From NCBI RefSeq assembly GCF_033807575.1, contig NC_084725.1:11567001-11631000 (forward strand): a stretch of DNA of 64,000 bases, given 5' to 3'. Both the position numbers and the translations under genes were made by a program. The notes under the pieces are model-generated. The model searched no databases, was not told the DNA's origin, and saw nothing but the letters and a program-made list of their open reading frames with translations. The DNA comes from Cydia pomonella. Lineage: Eukaryota > Arthropoda > Insecta > Lepidoptera > Tortricidae. Below are positions 35,301 through 45,270 of the stretch, in pieces; position 1 is the first letter of the stretch; every line of letters begins with the position of its first letter.

Positions 35301-38300
35301 CCCACGCCATATTCCGAGGCATCGCAAGTGAGAATTACCTCTTTATTCTTGTCAAATTGCACTAGTGTCAAGTCAGAGGTTAACAGCTGTTTAGCCTTCT
35401 TAAACGCGTCTTCCTCTAGCGTTCCCCACTTCCAAGTCCTATTTTTCTTCAAAAGCTGATGTAGAGGCTCTAAGATGTCAGACTTAGCTCTGTAGAACCT
35501 TTCATAGAAATTGATTAGGCCTAAGAATGCACGGAGCTGTTTCAGATCTGAAGGGCTTGGTCTTTCTTGGATTTCCTTAATCTTTCTTGGGCAAGGGTGT
35601 ATGCCATTTGCATCAAGAACATAGCCGAGGAAGGTCACTGATGGTACCGAGAATTGACACTTGTTAATGTTTATGGTGAATCCCAGCTCTTGAATACGCT
35701 GAAGTACCTTAGCTAGCCTTGCAGCATGTTCAGTCTCATCAGTACCTGTCACCACAATGTCATCTAATAGAACAGCGACACCATCCATGTCTGCAAATTG
35801 ACTTGACATCACTCGTTGAAATATGCCTGGTGCTGAACTGACCCCAAAAGGTAATCGGTTTACCTTCATCAGTCCTAATGGGGTATTCCATGTCAAAATT
35901 TCAGCTGATTCCGTATCTACTAACATTTGTGTATAAGCTTGCTTCAGATCCAGTTTTGAAAATATTTTACCTCCAGCCAGTAATTGGAATGCTTCCGTTG
36001 ATGTTGGCAGTGGATAAACATCACAGTTTATTGAGATATTAACTGTAGAACGGTAATCGCCACATATTCTCAAGGTTCCATCTTCCTTCCTTACAATGCG
36101 GAGTGGTGTAGCCCAATCAGAATATCTCACAGGAGTCAACACTCCAATTGCCTCAAGTCGCTTCAGTTCAGTTTTCACCTCTTCTCTAAGAGCATAAGGG
36201 ATAGGTCGACATTTCAGAAACTTTGGTTGACCTTCATTCTTCAGAATTAGTTTTGCAGGCGGCCCCGTATAACAACCCAGTTGATCACTAAATACTTTAG
36301 GGTATTTCAACTGCAGTTCTTCTGGTACTTGACTTGTCCAACAGAGTCCTTCAACTTGTATGCCCAATGGCGCAAACCAATTTCTTCCCAAAATATTAGG
36401 TCCCCTGTCTTCAGCAACAATTATTGTTAATTCATGTTCAAGCCCTTTGTATCCAACTTTAACTTTAGCTAATCCCTTCAGCTTAATTGGATGCCGACCC
36501 CAGGTGATAAGGTTTATGTTAGCATCCTCCAATTTAATCTTGAACTGCAGATTTCTCCATGTTTCATATGAGATAACAGTACGTGCAGCCCCCGAGTCCA
36601 CTTCAAACTGAACTTCTTTATCATGCAACTTGATTATAGTGAAGATCTTGCTACTAGCTTGCTCAGCACTTGACTTGACATGTACTTGCAGGATTTCATT
36701 CATGTAGGCGAAGTCCTCCTTGCTGTCGTCCAGTTCTTCAACTTCAACCAGGTTAATTTTCTTCTTATTACGATTCCAACATACGGCAACCGTATGGCCC
36801 ACCTTCTTGCAGTAGTTACAGTTTGCCCTAGCAAATTTACAGCCTCTAGGGTTATGATTCGCCCCGCAGTGACGACAGGCAGTCTCGCGCTTTTGCGAGC
36901 CGACGTTAACTAGGTTGGTGTCCATCGGTTCAGATATACTTGTGCTCGTTGTTGGTTTGGTCTCCAGAGGTGTTGAGGTACTTGTTTGCGGGTAAAGGTC
37001 GCTCACAGTTTGCTCATATTGAACACTTCGGCTTACGGCTTTTGCGAACGTTAAATTGTCCGTTTTCAGTAATTCTCGCCGCAAACGCACATCTCTAACT
37101 CCCAACACCAGTCTGTCACGCAATTGTCTTTCTAAATCACTGAAGTTACAATGCACTGCTATCGCTTTAATGGCCGAAATAAAGGATTGCATTTTTTCAC
37201 TTTTCTCTTGACATCGTAGATGGAATTTCCCGGCTTCGAGTATTTCGCTTTTCTCGGGCGCGAAAAACTTGTCTAATACGGCCAAGATATCATCAAAGTT
37301 CACTTCCACGAGTTTTTTCGGCGCCACTAATGAACTTAAAAATGCAAAAGTATCTTTTCCACATTGTGAAAGGAAAATGGCGCGGGCACTTTCTAGGTTA
37401 TTTTCCACGCCCAGTGCTTGTAGCGCAAATAACATTTGTTCTTTATACACTTTCCAATCGTCCTTTTTTTGATCGAAAGCCCCGGGCAGCAAGAAATTCG
37501 TATTTAACGCCATTTCGCTAATAACAACTAATTAAATTTCCTCGAATCGCCAATGTAGTAATTGAAACAACGCCATGACAGCATAGACAATCTGTTTATT
37601 TTTTAAACAAGAAACAACACTTGTCAATGTGCAACATAACAAAAAGATAAAAAAATTGCAGTAATCAACAACAAAAAGAAACACACTGTGTTAATCTTTG
37701 GCAGTGTTTTTGACAATTTGTTCGAAATATTTGATAATGATGACATTTTTCAAAAGTCAGAAGCTTACTAGTGTCATAAATAACAATCATAATGAAAAAG
37801 GTTGAAGAAGGTTCCATGCTATTCCTTGAGGATATTAATTACCTTAGGAACTACTAACACATACAGGCTGCTCCAAAGTAAAAAATGGTAATTAATAACC
37901 TAACCGCTACACCAGTTGTTATGATACTTTGTACAATGGTTCTAAATACCCTAATGCATATGTACATTTCGGCTTTGTCCAATGGCTAGGACACACTGTA
38001 TAAATCAAATATATTTCAGTATTATTCTTTTTCTTATATCATGTTAGTGACTAATAAAATAAGCATACATTTTTTTTGGTGTATTCAATTTTATAATAGA
38101 AAAAACATGGAACTAATAAAATATGCTTATTTGTCACATATACCATATAGTAAAGAGAAATTCTTTATGTTCAAATGCTTTTAGGATGGGCCATCCTCTA
38201 CTCCCAAGATGTGGTGCCTCGACTGTTAAAGACAGCCCAATCTACCCCTTACTTCTGGATAGACGATGTCCACGTCACCGGCGTGGTGGCCCAGCAGATA

Positions 38301-38459
38301 GGTGTGGCCCGTACACCGCTGGCCAGCCTGGTGCTGTCTAGGAACCGGGCCACGATGCTGACATCACTCGGAGCTGATTATGCTGGGAAGTTCTTGTTCG
38401 GGCCACCGGATATTAGTGTTAGTAAGATCTCACAGATCTGGAAGGCTATTCCGGAATAA
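32341..38459 (+). CDS. Family-31 beta-1,3-glycosyltransferase (beta-1,3-galactosyltransferase-like), 2 exons, 338 aa
   Basis: Exon 1 (32341-33082) and exon 2 (38185-38459) join through donor G|GTTTGT and acceptor CTTTTAG|G; 1017 nt including TAA. It is a type II Golgi membrane enzyme: a short cytosolic tail, one membrane anchor at about residues 13-29, then a luminal domain. Family-31 marks are R-x-x-I-R-x-T-W-G (106-114), F-x-D-x-Y-x-N-M-T-x-K (153-163), the metal-binding D-D-D (185-187), Y-C-A-G-W at the exon junction, and D-D-V-H-V-T-G (274-280) in place of the usual E-D-V-Y-V-G. It should add galactose or a related sugar in beta-1,3 linkage from a UDP-sugar to a glycan; the acceptor cannot be read from sequence. 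The length is normal for the family. The single 5.1-kb intron contains a MITE and a Gypsy element in antisense. Confidence 0.9.
33439..33526 (-). repeat. LTR (3' LTR of the intact Gypsy element)
   Basis: 88 bp, identical to 37554-37641; contains an AATAAA-type signal on the minus strand. A polypurine tract lies directly inside it. Confidence 0.92.
33656..37513 (-). CDS. Gypsy Gag-Pol polyprotein, 1285 aa, apparently intact
   Basis: A single frame from ATG at 37513. Gag occupies residues 1-about 210 and ends in two Cys/His knuckles (C213-x2-C216 and C232-x2-C235...H240). Protease D-S-G is at 306-308. Reverse transcriptase spans about 440-640, with L-L-D-D at 582-585 in place of Y-x-D-D. RNase H follows with its first Asp at about 731. 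Integrase has an H951/H954/C984/C987 zinc site and catalytic D1014, D1068, E1104. No envelope gene is present. There is no stop or frameshift, so it may be autonomous. It lies antisense in the glycosyltransferase intron. Confidence 0.93.
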   Translation of the reverse strand: MALNTNFLLPGAFDQKKDDWKVYKEQMLFALQALGVENNLESARAIFLSQCGKDTFAFLSSLVAPKKLVEVNFDDILAVLDKFFAPEKSEILEAGKFHLRCQEKSEKMQSFISAIKAIAVHCNFSDLERQLRDRLVLGVRDVRLRRELLKTDNLTFAKAVSRSVQYEQTVSDLYPQTSTSTPLETKPTTSTSISEPMDTNLVNVGSQKRETACRHCGANHNPRGCKFARANCNYCKKVGHTVAVCWNRNKKKINLVEVEELDDSKEDFAYMNEILQVHVKSSAEQASSKIFTIIKLHDKEVQFEVDSGAARTVISYETWRNLQFKIKLEDANINLITWGRHPIKLKGLAKVKVGYKGLEHELTIIVAEDRGPNILGRNWFAPLGIQVEGLCWTSQVPEELQLKYPKVFSDQLGCYTGPPAKLILKNEGQPKFLKCRPIPYALREEVKTELKRLEAIGVLTPVRYSDWATPLRIVRKEDGTLRICGDYRSTVNISINCDVYPLPTSTEAFQLLAGGKIFSKLDLKQAYTQMLVDTESAEILTWNTPLGLMKVNRLPFGVSSAPGIFQRVMSSQFADMDGVAVLLDDIVVTGTDETEHAARLAKVLQRIQELGFTININKCQFSVPSVTFLGYVLDANGIHPCPRKIKEIQERPSPSDLKQLRAFLGLINFYERFYRAKSDILEPLHQLLKKNRTWKWGTLEEDAFKKAKQLLTSDLTLVQFDKNKEVILTCDASEYGVGAVISHVFEDGQEKPIAMASRTMQLHERNYSQLDKEALAIIYALRKFREYLVGVKFTIVTDHKPLIGLLNPRKPIPDQISPRLLRWSLILASYNYDILYKPGQVIQNADGLSRWCSPEPVQEEAPLPEVLLLEQTPEGWTVSVGDIACETKKDEVLKKVVFFALHGWPSESNDRMLLPYIQRKDAISVSKDCLLFSNRVIIPEKLQGQVLKIIHAPHAGMVQSKAYARAYVYWPGMDADITEIVEQCERCQLTRNNPPATLREWPMSEKAWQRLHIDFAGPFMNKTFLILVDAYSKWPEIEVMSSMSSTQVIQSLRRIFAEQGLPDLLVSDNGTAFVSDEFETFLKRNSIQHITSPPYHPNSNGQAERTVQTIKNKIKRQSDIPWPERIAKLLYHIRTTPSTVTGKTPAELLNNRKFRTALSTLHPESTQSKKIVQVSSKALREFSIDQKVYIRKYNSNLEKWMKGMVVKRSSETIYEVKTEDGVVHQRHVDQIRARKDNSVDQDSETGVPPEPMSDTPERWVRDLSQECDPPIVIPPESEWRDIIGF
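37554..37641 (-). repeat. LTR (5' LTR of the intact Gypsy element)
   Basis: 88 bp, identical to the other LTR. The primer-binding site follows immediately at 37553 and downward. Confidence 0.92.
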
Positions 38460-38689
38460 GTTCAAGGGTTCAGCCACCATTTCAACGGCCATATAGTACA
38501 GTCAGTTATAGAAGTTAAGAGGAAATGTTAGTGTTCATTATTCCATACAAACATTCTCGACATTTTCCTCTCTGGATTTTGGCCCTAGATGATTTTTTTT
38601 ATATGAGATCAATATTACCATTACCTGTGTCTATATGTTTTGGTTTTTATTTTTAATATAGTCGGCAAACGAGCAGACGAGCCGTAAAA

Positions 38690-39190
38690 TATGTTTTCGA
38701 GCCAAGTTTTTTATAAGAACTAGGTTATTTCAAACAGCGCTAAAAACGGCCAAACAAAAGCGCCGTAAACAGACGCTTAGCATACAAAATCGGCAACAAT
38801 AAACGCAAATATCAAAACAATCTGGGGGCCTACCGCGAAAATCGAAGTTCGTCAATTGCGGTCATTTTTCTCTGTCACTCTAATGACGTCTTAGAGAGAG
38901 TAAAAGAGAAAAATCCCCGCAATTGGCGAATTTCGGTTTTCGCGGTAGGCCTCCAGACACAGATAATTTATTTCTCATTCCTTTATGATTGGTTAAGTTT
39001 TGGAGGAAAATATCGAGAACGAAACCTCGATTTCTGAGATTTTTACGCAGGATTTTTCGCCTTAGCTGCAGTTGTCTTTATCACACTAATTCTAGGAATC
39101 GCCCCCGACAGCGCGACGGAGATATTTAACTAAAGTTCTCAATGTTGAGAAAGGGCTCAGCTGGTATTACCTCTAAAAGGCGTTATTCAT
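38690..39190 (+). repeat. Dispersed repeat copy with nested MITE
   Basis: Relative of 16080-16500; interrupted by the MITE at 38822-38956. Confidence 0.75.
38822..38956. mobile_element. CCTACCGCGAAAA-type MITE, 135 bp
   Basis: CTGGGGGCCTACCGCGAAAA at left and inverse at right; absent from the sister repeat at 16.34 kb. Confidence 0.85.
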
Positions 39191-39340
39191 AAACAACTGT
39201 CAAGCCCTTGATAATCATTCGTCTTTATCTGTGTTATCAACATTTGTGTTTGTTAGAAAGGGACAAAAATGCTTAATTTTGTAATAACGAGGTATGTGGG
39301 CAAGATGTACAAAATGACCTGTATCTGTACAGTACTCTTT

Positions 39341-39552
39341 AGGGTTCCATACCCAAAGGGTAAAACGGGACCCTATTACTAAGACTCCGCTGTCCGTCCG
39401 TCTGTCTGTCACCAGGCTGTATCTCATGAACCGTGATAGCTAGACAGTTGAAATTTTCACAGATGATGTGTTTCTGTTGCCGCTATAACAACAAATATTA
39501 AAAAGTACGGAACCCTCGGTGGGCGAGTCCGACTCGCAGTTGTCCGATTTTT
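39341..39552. mobile_element. GGGTTCCGTA-type repeat, second copy
   Basis: Reverse sense of 289-762 without the hAT MITE. Confidence 0.8.
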
Positions 39553-39671
39553 TTTTCTTCAATAAAGCTTTACTCAGTTCATTTTGAACAGCTTGCCGGC
39601 TTAGTAACTTGTGCAGCTGACTGTGGTTTCTTGTGTAGAATGTATAACTATAGCAAGAAGAAGAAAATCAT

Positions 39672-39795
39672 AACTCTGGCAAACCAGTTTACTCAGTAGA
39701 AAAAGTTTAAAATGTAGGCGCGAAGAGTCAATCTTCAATACAAAATTTTGAATTTTACACCTTTTTCTACTGACAAATATTGGTTTGCCAGACTA
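39672..39795. mobile_element. Palindromic MITE
   Basis: TCTGGCAAACCAGTTTACTC...AGAAAAAG and inverted counterpart. Confidence 0.7.
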
Positions 39796-39898
39796 TAAAT
39801 TCACTAAAAATGGCTGCATCAAATGCTGGTCCTTAAAATAAAATAATAATAAGTACATAACATCAGAATAATTGCTTGAATGTTGCGTTTAATAGTAA

Positions 39899-40830
39899 GT
39901 AGGGGAAATTGTCAATTACTGGCCACTCTTTAATAACTGACCACTTTATACTAAAAATGAATTGTATTCACCTATTAAAATTATCATTTTTAGTATAACA
40001 CAATTATTATTTTTTATGGACACATTAAAGTAATTTTCATTAGGATTAATTGTTTGTTGCTTGTTGCTTGGTGCAGTTGCGTATGCTAAAAGGAACGTTG
40101 GAAGACCGATGCTGCGCTTTAAAGACTGTGTTAAGCGAGACATGTCAGCATTTGAAATCGACCACCATGCCTGGGAAACTTTAGCTGAGGACCGTGATGG
40201 ATGGCGCAAGCGTGTTGTGGAGGGGAGAAAGCTATGCGACCAAGCCTGGCTTACTACGTTAGATAGCAGAAGGTGTCGCAGAAAGCAAATCGGGACTGGA
40301 ACCTCAGGTGGCATGAGCTTTCTCTGCCAAAAATGTGGGAGGTCGTGCCGCTCACGCATCGGCCTCCACAGTCACCAAACCCGTTGTCTAAACAGCAATG
40401 CTTAAATCGTGTGCAATAGACGCAAAGGCCTGTGATGAATTGTTTTATATAATACAAAACAGTAACGTTAAAACATTTCTAATTATTGAAAAAACGATAA
40501 AAATAAACGAACAGTCACTTCTTCACACACACACTTTTTTTCACATTTTAGCTACTCAAAACAGTGAAATTTATTGTCTTTTCGGAACAGTAAAATTTAC
40601 TGTTTTGTTCTATAAGCTCATATGGAATTGTTTGTTTAAAGCATTAAACGTTAATGCAATTTCAATTGTTTTGAATGTTTTTTTTTTCTCAGTGAAGGTG
40701 TCTAATAATTGGCCACCTTTCAATAACACGACATATTATACTAAAAAGAATTCTGTTTATAGGCAAATAGAATTCATTTTCAGTATAAGGTGGTCAGTTA
40801 CTGAAGTGGCCGGTAATTGACGATTTACCC
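39899..40830. mobile_element. DNA element with ~70-bp inverted ends carrying a LINE fragment
   Basis: GGGGAAATTGTCAATTACTG at left, near-inverse at right, both with ACTGACCACTTTATACT-type inner sequence. The LINE zinc-finger ORF lies between. Confidence 0.75.
40061..40405 (+). pseudogene. LINE RT C-terminus with C2H2 finger
   Basis: N-V-G-R-P-M-L-R-F-K-D-C-V-K-R-D-M, D-G-W-R-K-R-V-V-E-G, then C-Q-K-C...R-I-G-L-H-S-H-Q-T-R-C. The open frame is short and has no RT core. Confidence 0.78.
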
Positions 40831-40994
40831 TAATTTTACTATTTTAAATGTCTTTTTGTAATCATTCCAAGTTAAGAATATAAACTCATTTTTACGACTG
40901 GTTAAAACTTTCTTAACGTAGATAGGTACATAGAGTACATAGTGTTTTTTTACAAGCTTTTATTTACTTTCACCTGACCATTGTCTGTTTGTAA

Positions 40995-41185
40995 TCAAAT
41001 CTTGCAAGTTAAATTTGATCCACTTCCCGGTTTCGGGTGTCAATGCAATATTATGGTACCATCGAGCTGATCAGATGATGGAGACAAGAGGTGGACATAG
41101 GAACTCTGTGATAAAACAACGCAACCTAATTGTGTTTGGGGTTTTTAGAATAAAAGCTTGTACCAAAAATATTTTTTTTGCCAAA
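40995..41185 (+). repeat. Dispersed repeat family copy
   Basis: Shorter relative of 12515-12835. Confidence 0.7.
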
Positions 41186-41202
41186 AACTTATTGCTGCAT
41201 TT

Positions 41203-41372
41203 ATTTGAGTGATGAGCACAGATATTTGTTGCTGAGCCATGGGTGTTGTCTATGTAGATATTTAATTTGTATATGAATCATTTATGTTATTGTCTGACCC
41301 ACAACACAAGCCTTATTTAGCTTACTGTGGGGCTTAGTCAATTTGTGTAAGGATGTCCTATATCTATTCATA
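41203..41372 (+). mobile_element. Headless SINE body
   Basis: GCATTTATTTGAGTGATGAG...CAACACAAGCCTTATTTAGC; diverged copy without tRNA head. Confidence 0.72.
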
Positions 41373-41517
41373 TGTCGTAATATTATTAATTAAGAATCAT
41401 TATATTCACTTAAATTAAGGGCAATATTGATCTTTGCATAGCGATCCTACAGAAAGGTGTATTCCCATTTGGCCGCGCCGCACATGATGGGAACGAATCA
41501 TTCACATCAGGGATGTC

Positions 41518-41968
41518 ACGAATGTCCCATTTTCACATTGGCGAATACGAATGCGAATCCAAAAGTCCAGGATGCGAATACGAATACGAATGTTAGGGAA
41601 TATTTAGTGTATCATTCGGATTTATTATAACACAGAAAACATACATGGCATGAACAAAAAACTTAAATTTCCTTAAATACAGATGCTTCTATATACGTAT
41701 CTCACGAACAACATAACCTATACCGGATCATTCCTACTTAGAAAAAAATACATAAAATATATGTAACCTTAGAATGGGATGTTATAATGCGTTGAGAAAT
41801 GCTGCCTACTAGTCAAAATGCATTACTTGAAAACAGTTTGGACCCACTGTCCATACGCGAGTTGACGAGACAGGACACAACTTGCGCACATTCGCATTCG
41901 CAAAATATTCGCTTCATTTGATGCGAATGCGAATGTTTAAAATGATGCGAATATTCGTGACATCCCTA
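41518..41968. mobile_element. hAT-like MITE, about 450 bp
   Basis: CAGGGATGTCACGAAT and inverse ATTCGTGACATCCCTA; GCGAATACGAATGCGAAT-type subterminal repeats. Confidence 0.82.
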
Positions 41969-41984
41969 TTATTATTATGTCTTT

Positions 41985-42520
41985 CCCATCACGGAACAAT
42001 GGTGTTCCGGACCTTTGGGAGGCGTGCGCGGAGCCGAAGCCAACACGTAGAGGCCCTTTTGACACTTTAATGAAATGTAAGGGGTACACCTAGCGGATGT
42101 TGCCCTTGCCCGTGTCATGGGACGCACGCAGAGGCAGCACCCGCCAGGGTGTAAGGACTATTTGGGAGTTGATGGAATCTAAAATGAACTGGGCTATTGG
42201 GTGAAAGCGATGGACTAAATACTGGGCTATGGGATAAAAAACCGGACGCCTGCCTAATAAAACGGTATTCAATTTTATTTCCGGCAGACGGTGACTCGCC
42301 CCCACAAGGTGGGCCCCCACAAAAAGCGACATCTAGGATGGCTCAAGGGCAACACCGGTGTGAGCGGCTCAGGGGTGTCGAGAGGTGTACGCCGCTTTCT
42401 ACCCAGTGGCTGCGAGCAGCCACTGTGCCAACTCGCGTCTTATGCAATTTTTCACTTCCACCCCTGGAGCTTATAGCTCTAACGACTCCACTCTGGCCGG
42501 CCGGCTAATTATTATTATTA
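41985..42520 (+). pseudogene. LINE 3' region ending in (ATT)n
   Basis: GACCTTTGGGAGGCGTGCGC...CTCTGGCCGGCCGGCTAATT then ATT repeats. Decayed. Confidence 0.55.
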
Positions 42521-42591
42521 TTATTATTTTATTCCTAATTCACAACTATGCCCATCGGAGACAAATGTGGGAATACACTTATTCTATTGCA

Positions 42592-42726
42592 CCTGGCGGC
42601 CTACCGCGAAAACCGAAACTCGCAAATTGCGGGGATCTTTCTCTTTTACTCTTACTAAGACGTAATTAGAGTGACAGAGAAAAATGGCCGCAATTGACGA
42701 ACTTCGATTTTCGCGGTTATAGCCCA
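42592..42726. mobile_element. CCTACCGCGAAAA-type MITE
   Basis: Same family as 38822-38956, opposite sense; its right end overlaps the next MITE. Confidence 0.85.
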
Positions 42727-42922
42727 GTACCCCTAGTGTAACTAAATTCGATTTTGAAACGTGACGTACGCGTTTGCGTTTAGTCTCATTTTGTATTGGA
42801 TTTAGAAAGAGCGCGCCAAGCGGGACGTTTTGGAAACTCAAAATCCTATACAAAATGAGACTTAACGCAAACGCGTTCGTCACGTTATGATGTCGATAAA
42901 ATTTACACTAGGGGTACTGGGC
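42722..42922. mobile_element. Palindromic MITE, about 200 bp
   Basis: GCCCAGTACCCCTAGTGTAA with inverted counterpart and inner AAACGCGT/ACGCGTTT pairing. Confidence 0.88.
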
Positions 42923-42970
42923 CTAAATTTGATTCGAGAAATTGAATGGCTGTCATATTACTACCATATC

Positions 42971-43114
42971 GTACAGTCAGCTGCAAAAATATGTATCAGG
43001 AGAATCGTCTCATAAATATGGTACCAGGCTCTTATTACACTGGAATAAGATGCTATGGGACATATTTTTGAGTAAGACGTGTAAGTACACCTATATTTTT
43101 ACACTTGACTGTAC
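42971..43114. mobile_element. MITE, 144 bp
   Basis: GTACAGTCAGCTGCAAAAAT and inverse ending TTGACTGTAC. Confidence 0.8.
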
Positions 43115-43139
43115 ATGGCCGAAATTTCATAAAAAGTCG

Positions 43140-43345
43140 CTTTTTCTGCAATCTTAAAAAAAAATTGGAGATACGAAAAAAAAAAAAAGAAAAGAAAAGG
43201 TTGAAAAGGTTGTCTGGAAGAGATCGCTTTTTAGCGATAAGACCGCCTGTTGTTTACCTCTTCTTTATGTGTTGTATTATTTGTACTGTTTCTGTATTGA
43301 GGTGTGCAATAAAGTGTATTTGTATTGTATTGTATTGTATCACCT
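43140..43345 (+). mobile_element. LINE 3' end
   Basis: GGTTGTCTGGAAGAGATCGC...TGCAATAAAGTGTATTTG then TATTG repeats. Same family as tails at 56.5 and 59.9 kb. Confidence 0.75.
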
Positions 43346-43439
43346 CGAACTCTGAGCTGAGCCACCTAAGCTTACCTGATTGCGGCGAATATTATTATTC
43401 GTATAATAATTCTTCATTGTTGTACACGCTGTAGAGAAA

Positions 43440-44160
43440 CTCCGATTGTACATATTTATCCTTTATTTAAAAAAATCATTAGCAACGACTTTTTCACCAC
43501 AGCAGCTCGAACAAGCCTACTTTCGTCACTCCGGAGAGTGACAAAAGTGCGACTTTCCTCACTCCAGGGAGTGAGACATGCTTTCGTCATAATGATGATG
43601 CCTTTCATTCATGAATGTAAATAAATGTGGTTAACTTTACTTGATGTTGAATTTTTTTAAACTAATATTTTCTCACTACTGAGGTGAAAAGTTGTATGTG
43701 TCACAGCGACAAAGAGCAAAGTTATTTTACATCTCGTGTTTTTGAGACTTTCGCTTACTCAGGACTCAAAATCAACACTCGCATGAAAAACCAACTTTCC
43801 TCTCTTATTGCACAAATAACTATACTGTGTGCGACGCGCTCAGCTCACACAAAAAAATTGGCCCATTGTAATGCTCACTGTACCCATAAAAATTAATTTG
43901 GTATCAAAACCTACCATAATAATTATGTTATATATTTAAGATATTATGTTCCAATAGAATTATTATGAACTAAAGATAAGTCGATTTGTTTTGTAATTGT
44001 TATTGACTTTGACCGAATTATGTATAAGTATGTTTATACAGGTCACAATAATAAATGACGCAACTCTGGTTTTTTGGGTAGGTTAGAAGGTTTGGTTATC
44101 TGATAGTTCATTCACAAGCAGAGCGGATTTCAGTCTAATCAAGAAAAAAATCTTGAGAGT
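43440..44160. other. No gene recognised
   Basis: A repeat-like stretch with CACTCCGGAGAGTGA and CACTCCAGGGAGTGA; no coding features. Confidence 0.4.
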
Positions 44161-44189
44161 AGTGATAAACTCAACATTCATAAGGTGCA

Positions 44190-44522
44190 GATCTTTAGAG
44201 GAGTTTCCTCCCGCGGACGCTCCGGCTGTGGAATAAGCTCCCTGCCGACGTTTTTTCGAGGGACTACAAAGGAGTTCTTCAAAAAAGTAGTGTACAGGTT
44301 TTTAACCTTTTGAACGCCACGCGTACGATAGTACGCGGCGCGTAATCGTGAACTTTGTCGGTACGCATGAAGGATATTGGGCTGTAGCCGCGCGCGTGAT
44401 ATGACGTCTTTGGCGGTCAAAAGGTTAAAGAGTAGGCAATGCGCATGTAATACCTGGAATTGCAGGCGTCCATAGGCTACAGTGACTGCTTACCATCAGG
44501 CGGGCCGTATGCTTGGTTGCAA
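44190..44522 (+). pseudogene. CR1-like LINE 3' end with nested MITE
   Basis: Relative of 18530-18745 (TTCCTCCCGCGGACGCTCCG, ...GCGGGCCGTATGCTTGG), split by the TTAA MITE. Confidence 0.8.
44306..44424. mobile_element. TTAA-flanked (piggyBac-like) MITE, 119 bp
   Basis: TIRs CCTTTTGAACGCCA and inverse; TTAA at 44302-44305 and 44425-44428. The 18.62-kb LINE copy shows the empty TTTTTAAA site. Confidence 0.88.
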
Positions 44523-44742
44523 CCTATTAAAAAATGCGTGAGTGTCATGGACGTGGAAGTTAAGAAACTTTCTCTCACTCTGTTGGAACGAAGCGAAGTT
44601 AAGAAAGGGTTGTGACGGGTTTTCGTGGCAGAAAAATCTTATACTTTGTTTCGTCTAGGGCCTATCCGCCAAGTCCGTGCCGTCCGATAAGGAACTTCGT
44701 TCCAAAAAAAACTAGTACCACGCCCTATGGAATAAACATAAG

Positions 44743-44882
44743 GGCTCCTCTGCACGATGGCCCAGCGTAGGCCAGTCCAAGGGACGCAGCTATGCGGTGG
44801 AATGAGATAGCAATATCACTTGCTCCCTCTAACGCATAAATGCCTTGGACTGGCCTACGCTAGGCCATCGTGTAGAGGAGCC
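44743..44882. mobile_element. Palindromic MITE, 140 bp
   Basis: GGCTCCTCTGCACGATGGCC...GTAGGCCAGTCCAAGG with near-perfect inverse. Confidence 0.88.
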
Positions 44883-45112
44883 ATAACTCATAAGTAGGCA
44901 AAGTACGAATCCTGACTACAAATGTGCAAGTTACAGAAATTTCAAGAAACACAAGAAATAAAGTTTCCATATTGGAAATGGAAAAATTCTTTTCCTATAC
45001 TAAATATGAGAATCATCCGAAATTAACCCATGTAGTTTCACAATACAATTTAGGTCGCTTTACACATACAGCCAAAGAATTTAACTTCATTACCATTTCG
45101 TACCTTGTACAG

Positions 45113-45199
45113 TGCATGGTGAGACTACGAAACGTTGGCAGTGCATGGTGAGACTACGAAACGTTGGCAGTGCATGGTGAGGCTACGAAACCTATGTAA
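45113..45199. repeat. 29-bp tandem repeat, three copies
   Basis: CAGTGCATGGTGAGACTACG-AAACGTTGG repeated; last copy diverged. Confidence 0.88.
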
Positions 45200-45232
45200 G
45201 ATCGATCATTGTACCTGTGTTTTCACAAATAA

Positions 45233-45236
<4 letters not shown>

Positions 45237-45270
<34 letters not shown>
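45237..45270. repeat. (TC)n microsatellite
   Basis: TCTCTCTCTC run; a poly-C run follows at about 45367-45383, inside or next to the probable Gypsy 5' LTR. Confidence 0.92.

Larger units (their letters stand above)
33439..37641 (-). mobile_element. Intact Gypsy LTR retrotransposon, mag-like, 4.2 kb
   Basis: Identical 88-bp LTRs (33439-33526 and 37554-37641; read on the plus strand they begin TG and end CA) flank one long pol-type ORF. The direct repeat AAAAG borders both ends, a 5-bp target duplication. Minus-strand order is LTR, primer-binding site starting TGGCGATTCG just inside the LTR, gag-pol, polypurine tract AGTGGAAAGG, LTR. Such short LTRs are typical of the Bombyx mag lineage. Identical LTRs and an unbroken ORF suggest recent insertion. 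Confidence 0.93.
33341..38000. mobile_element. MITE-like element interrupted by the Gypsy insertion
   Basis: 33341 starts ACAGGGTGACCTTAGCCATT, and the inverted counterpart (CCTAGCCATTGGACAAAGCC) ends near 38000. Without the Gypsy element it would be about 0.46 kb. The intron therefore took a MITE first and the Gypsy second. Confidence 0.6.
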
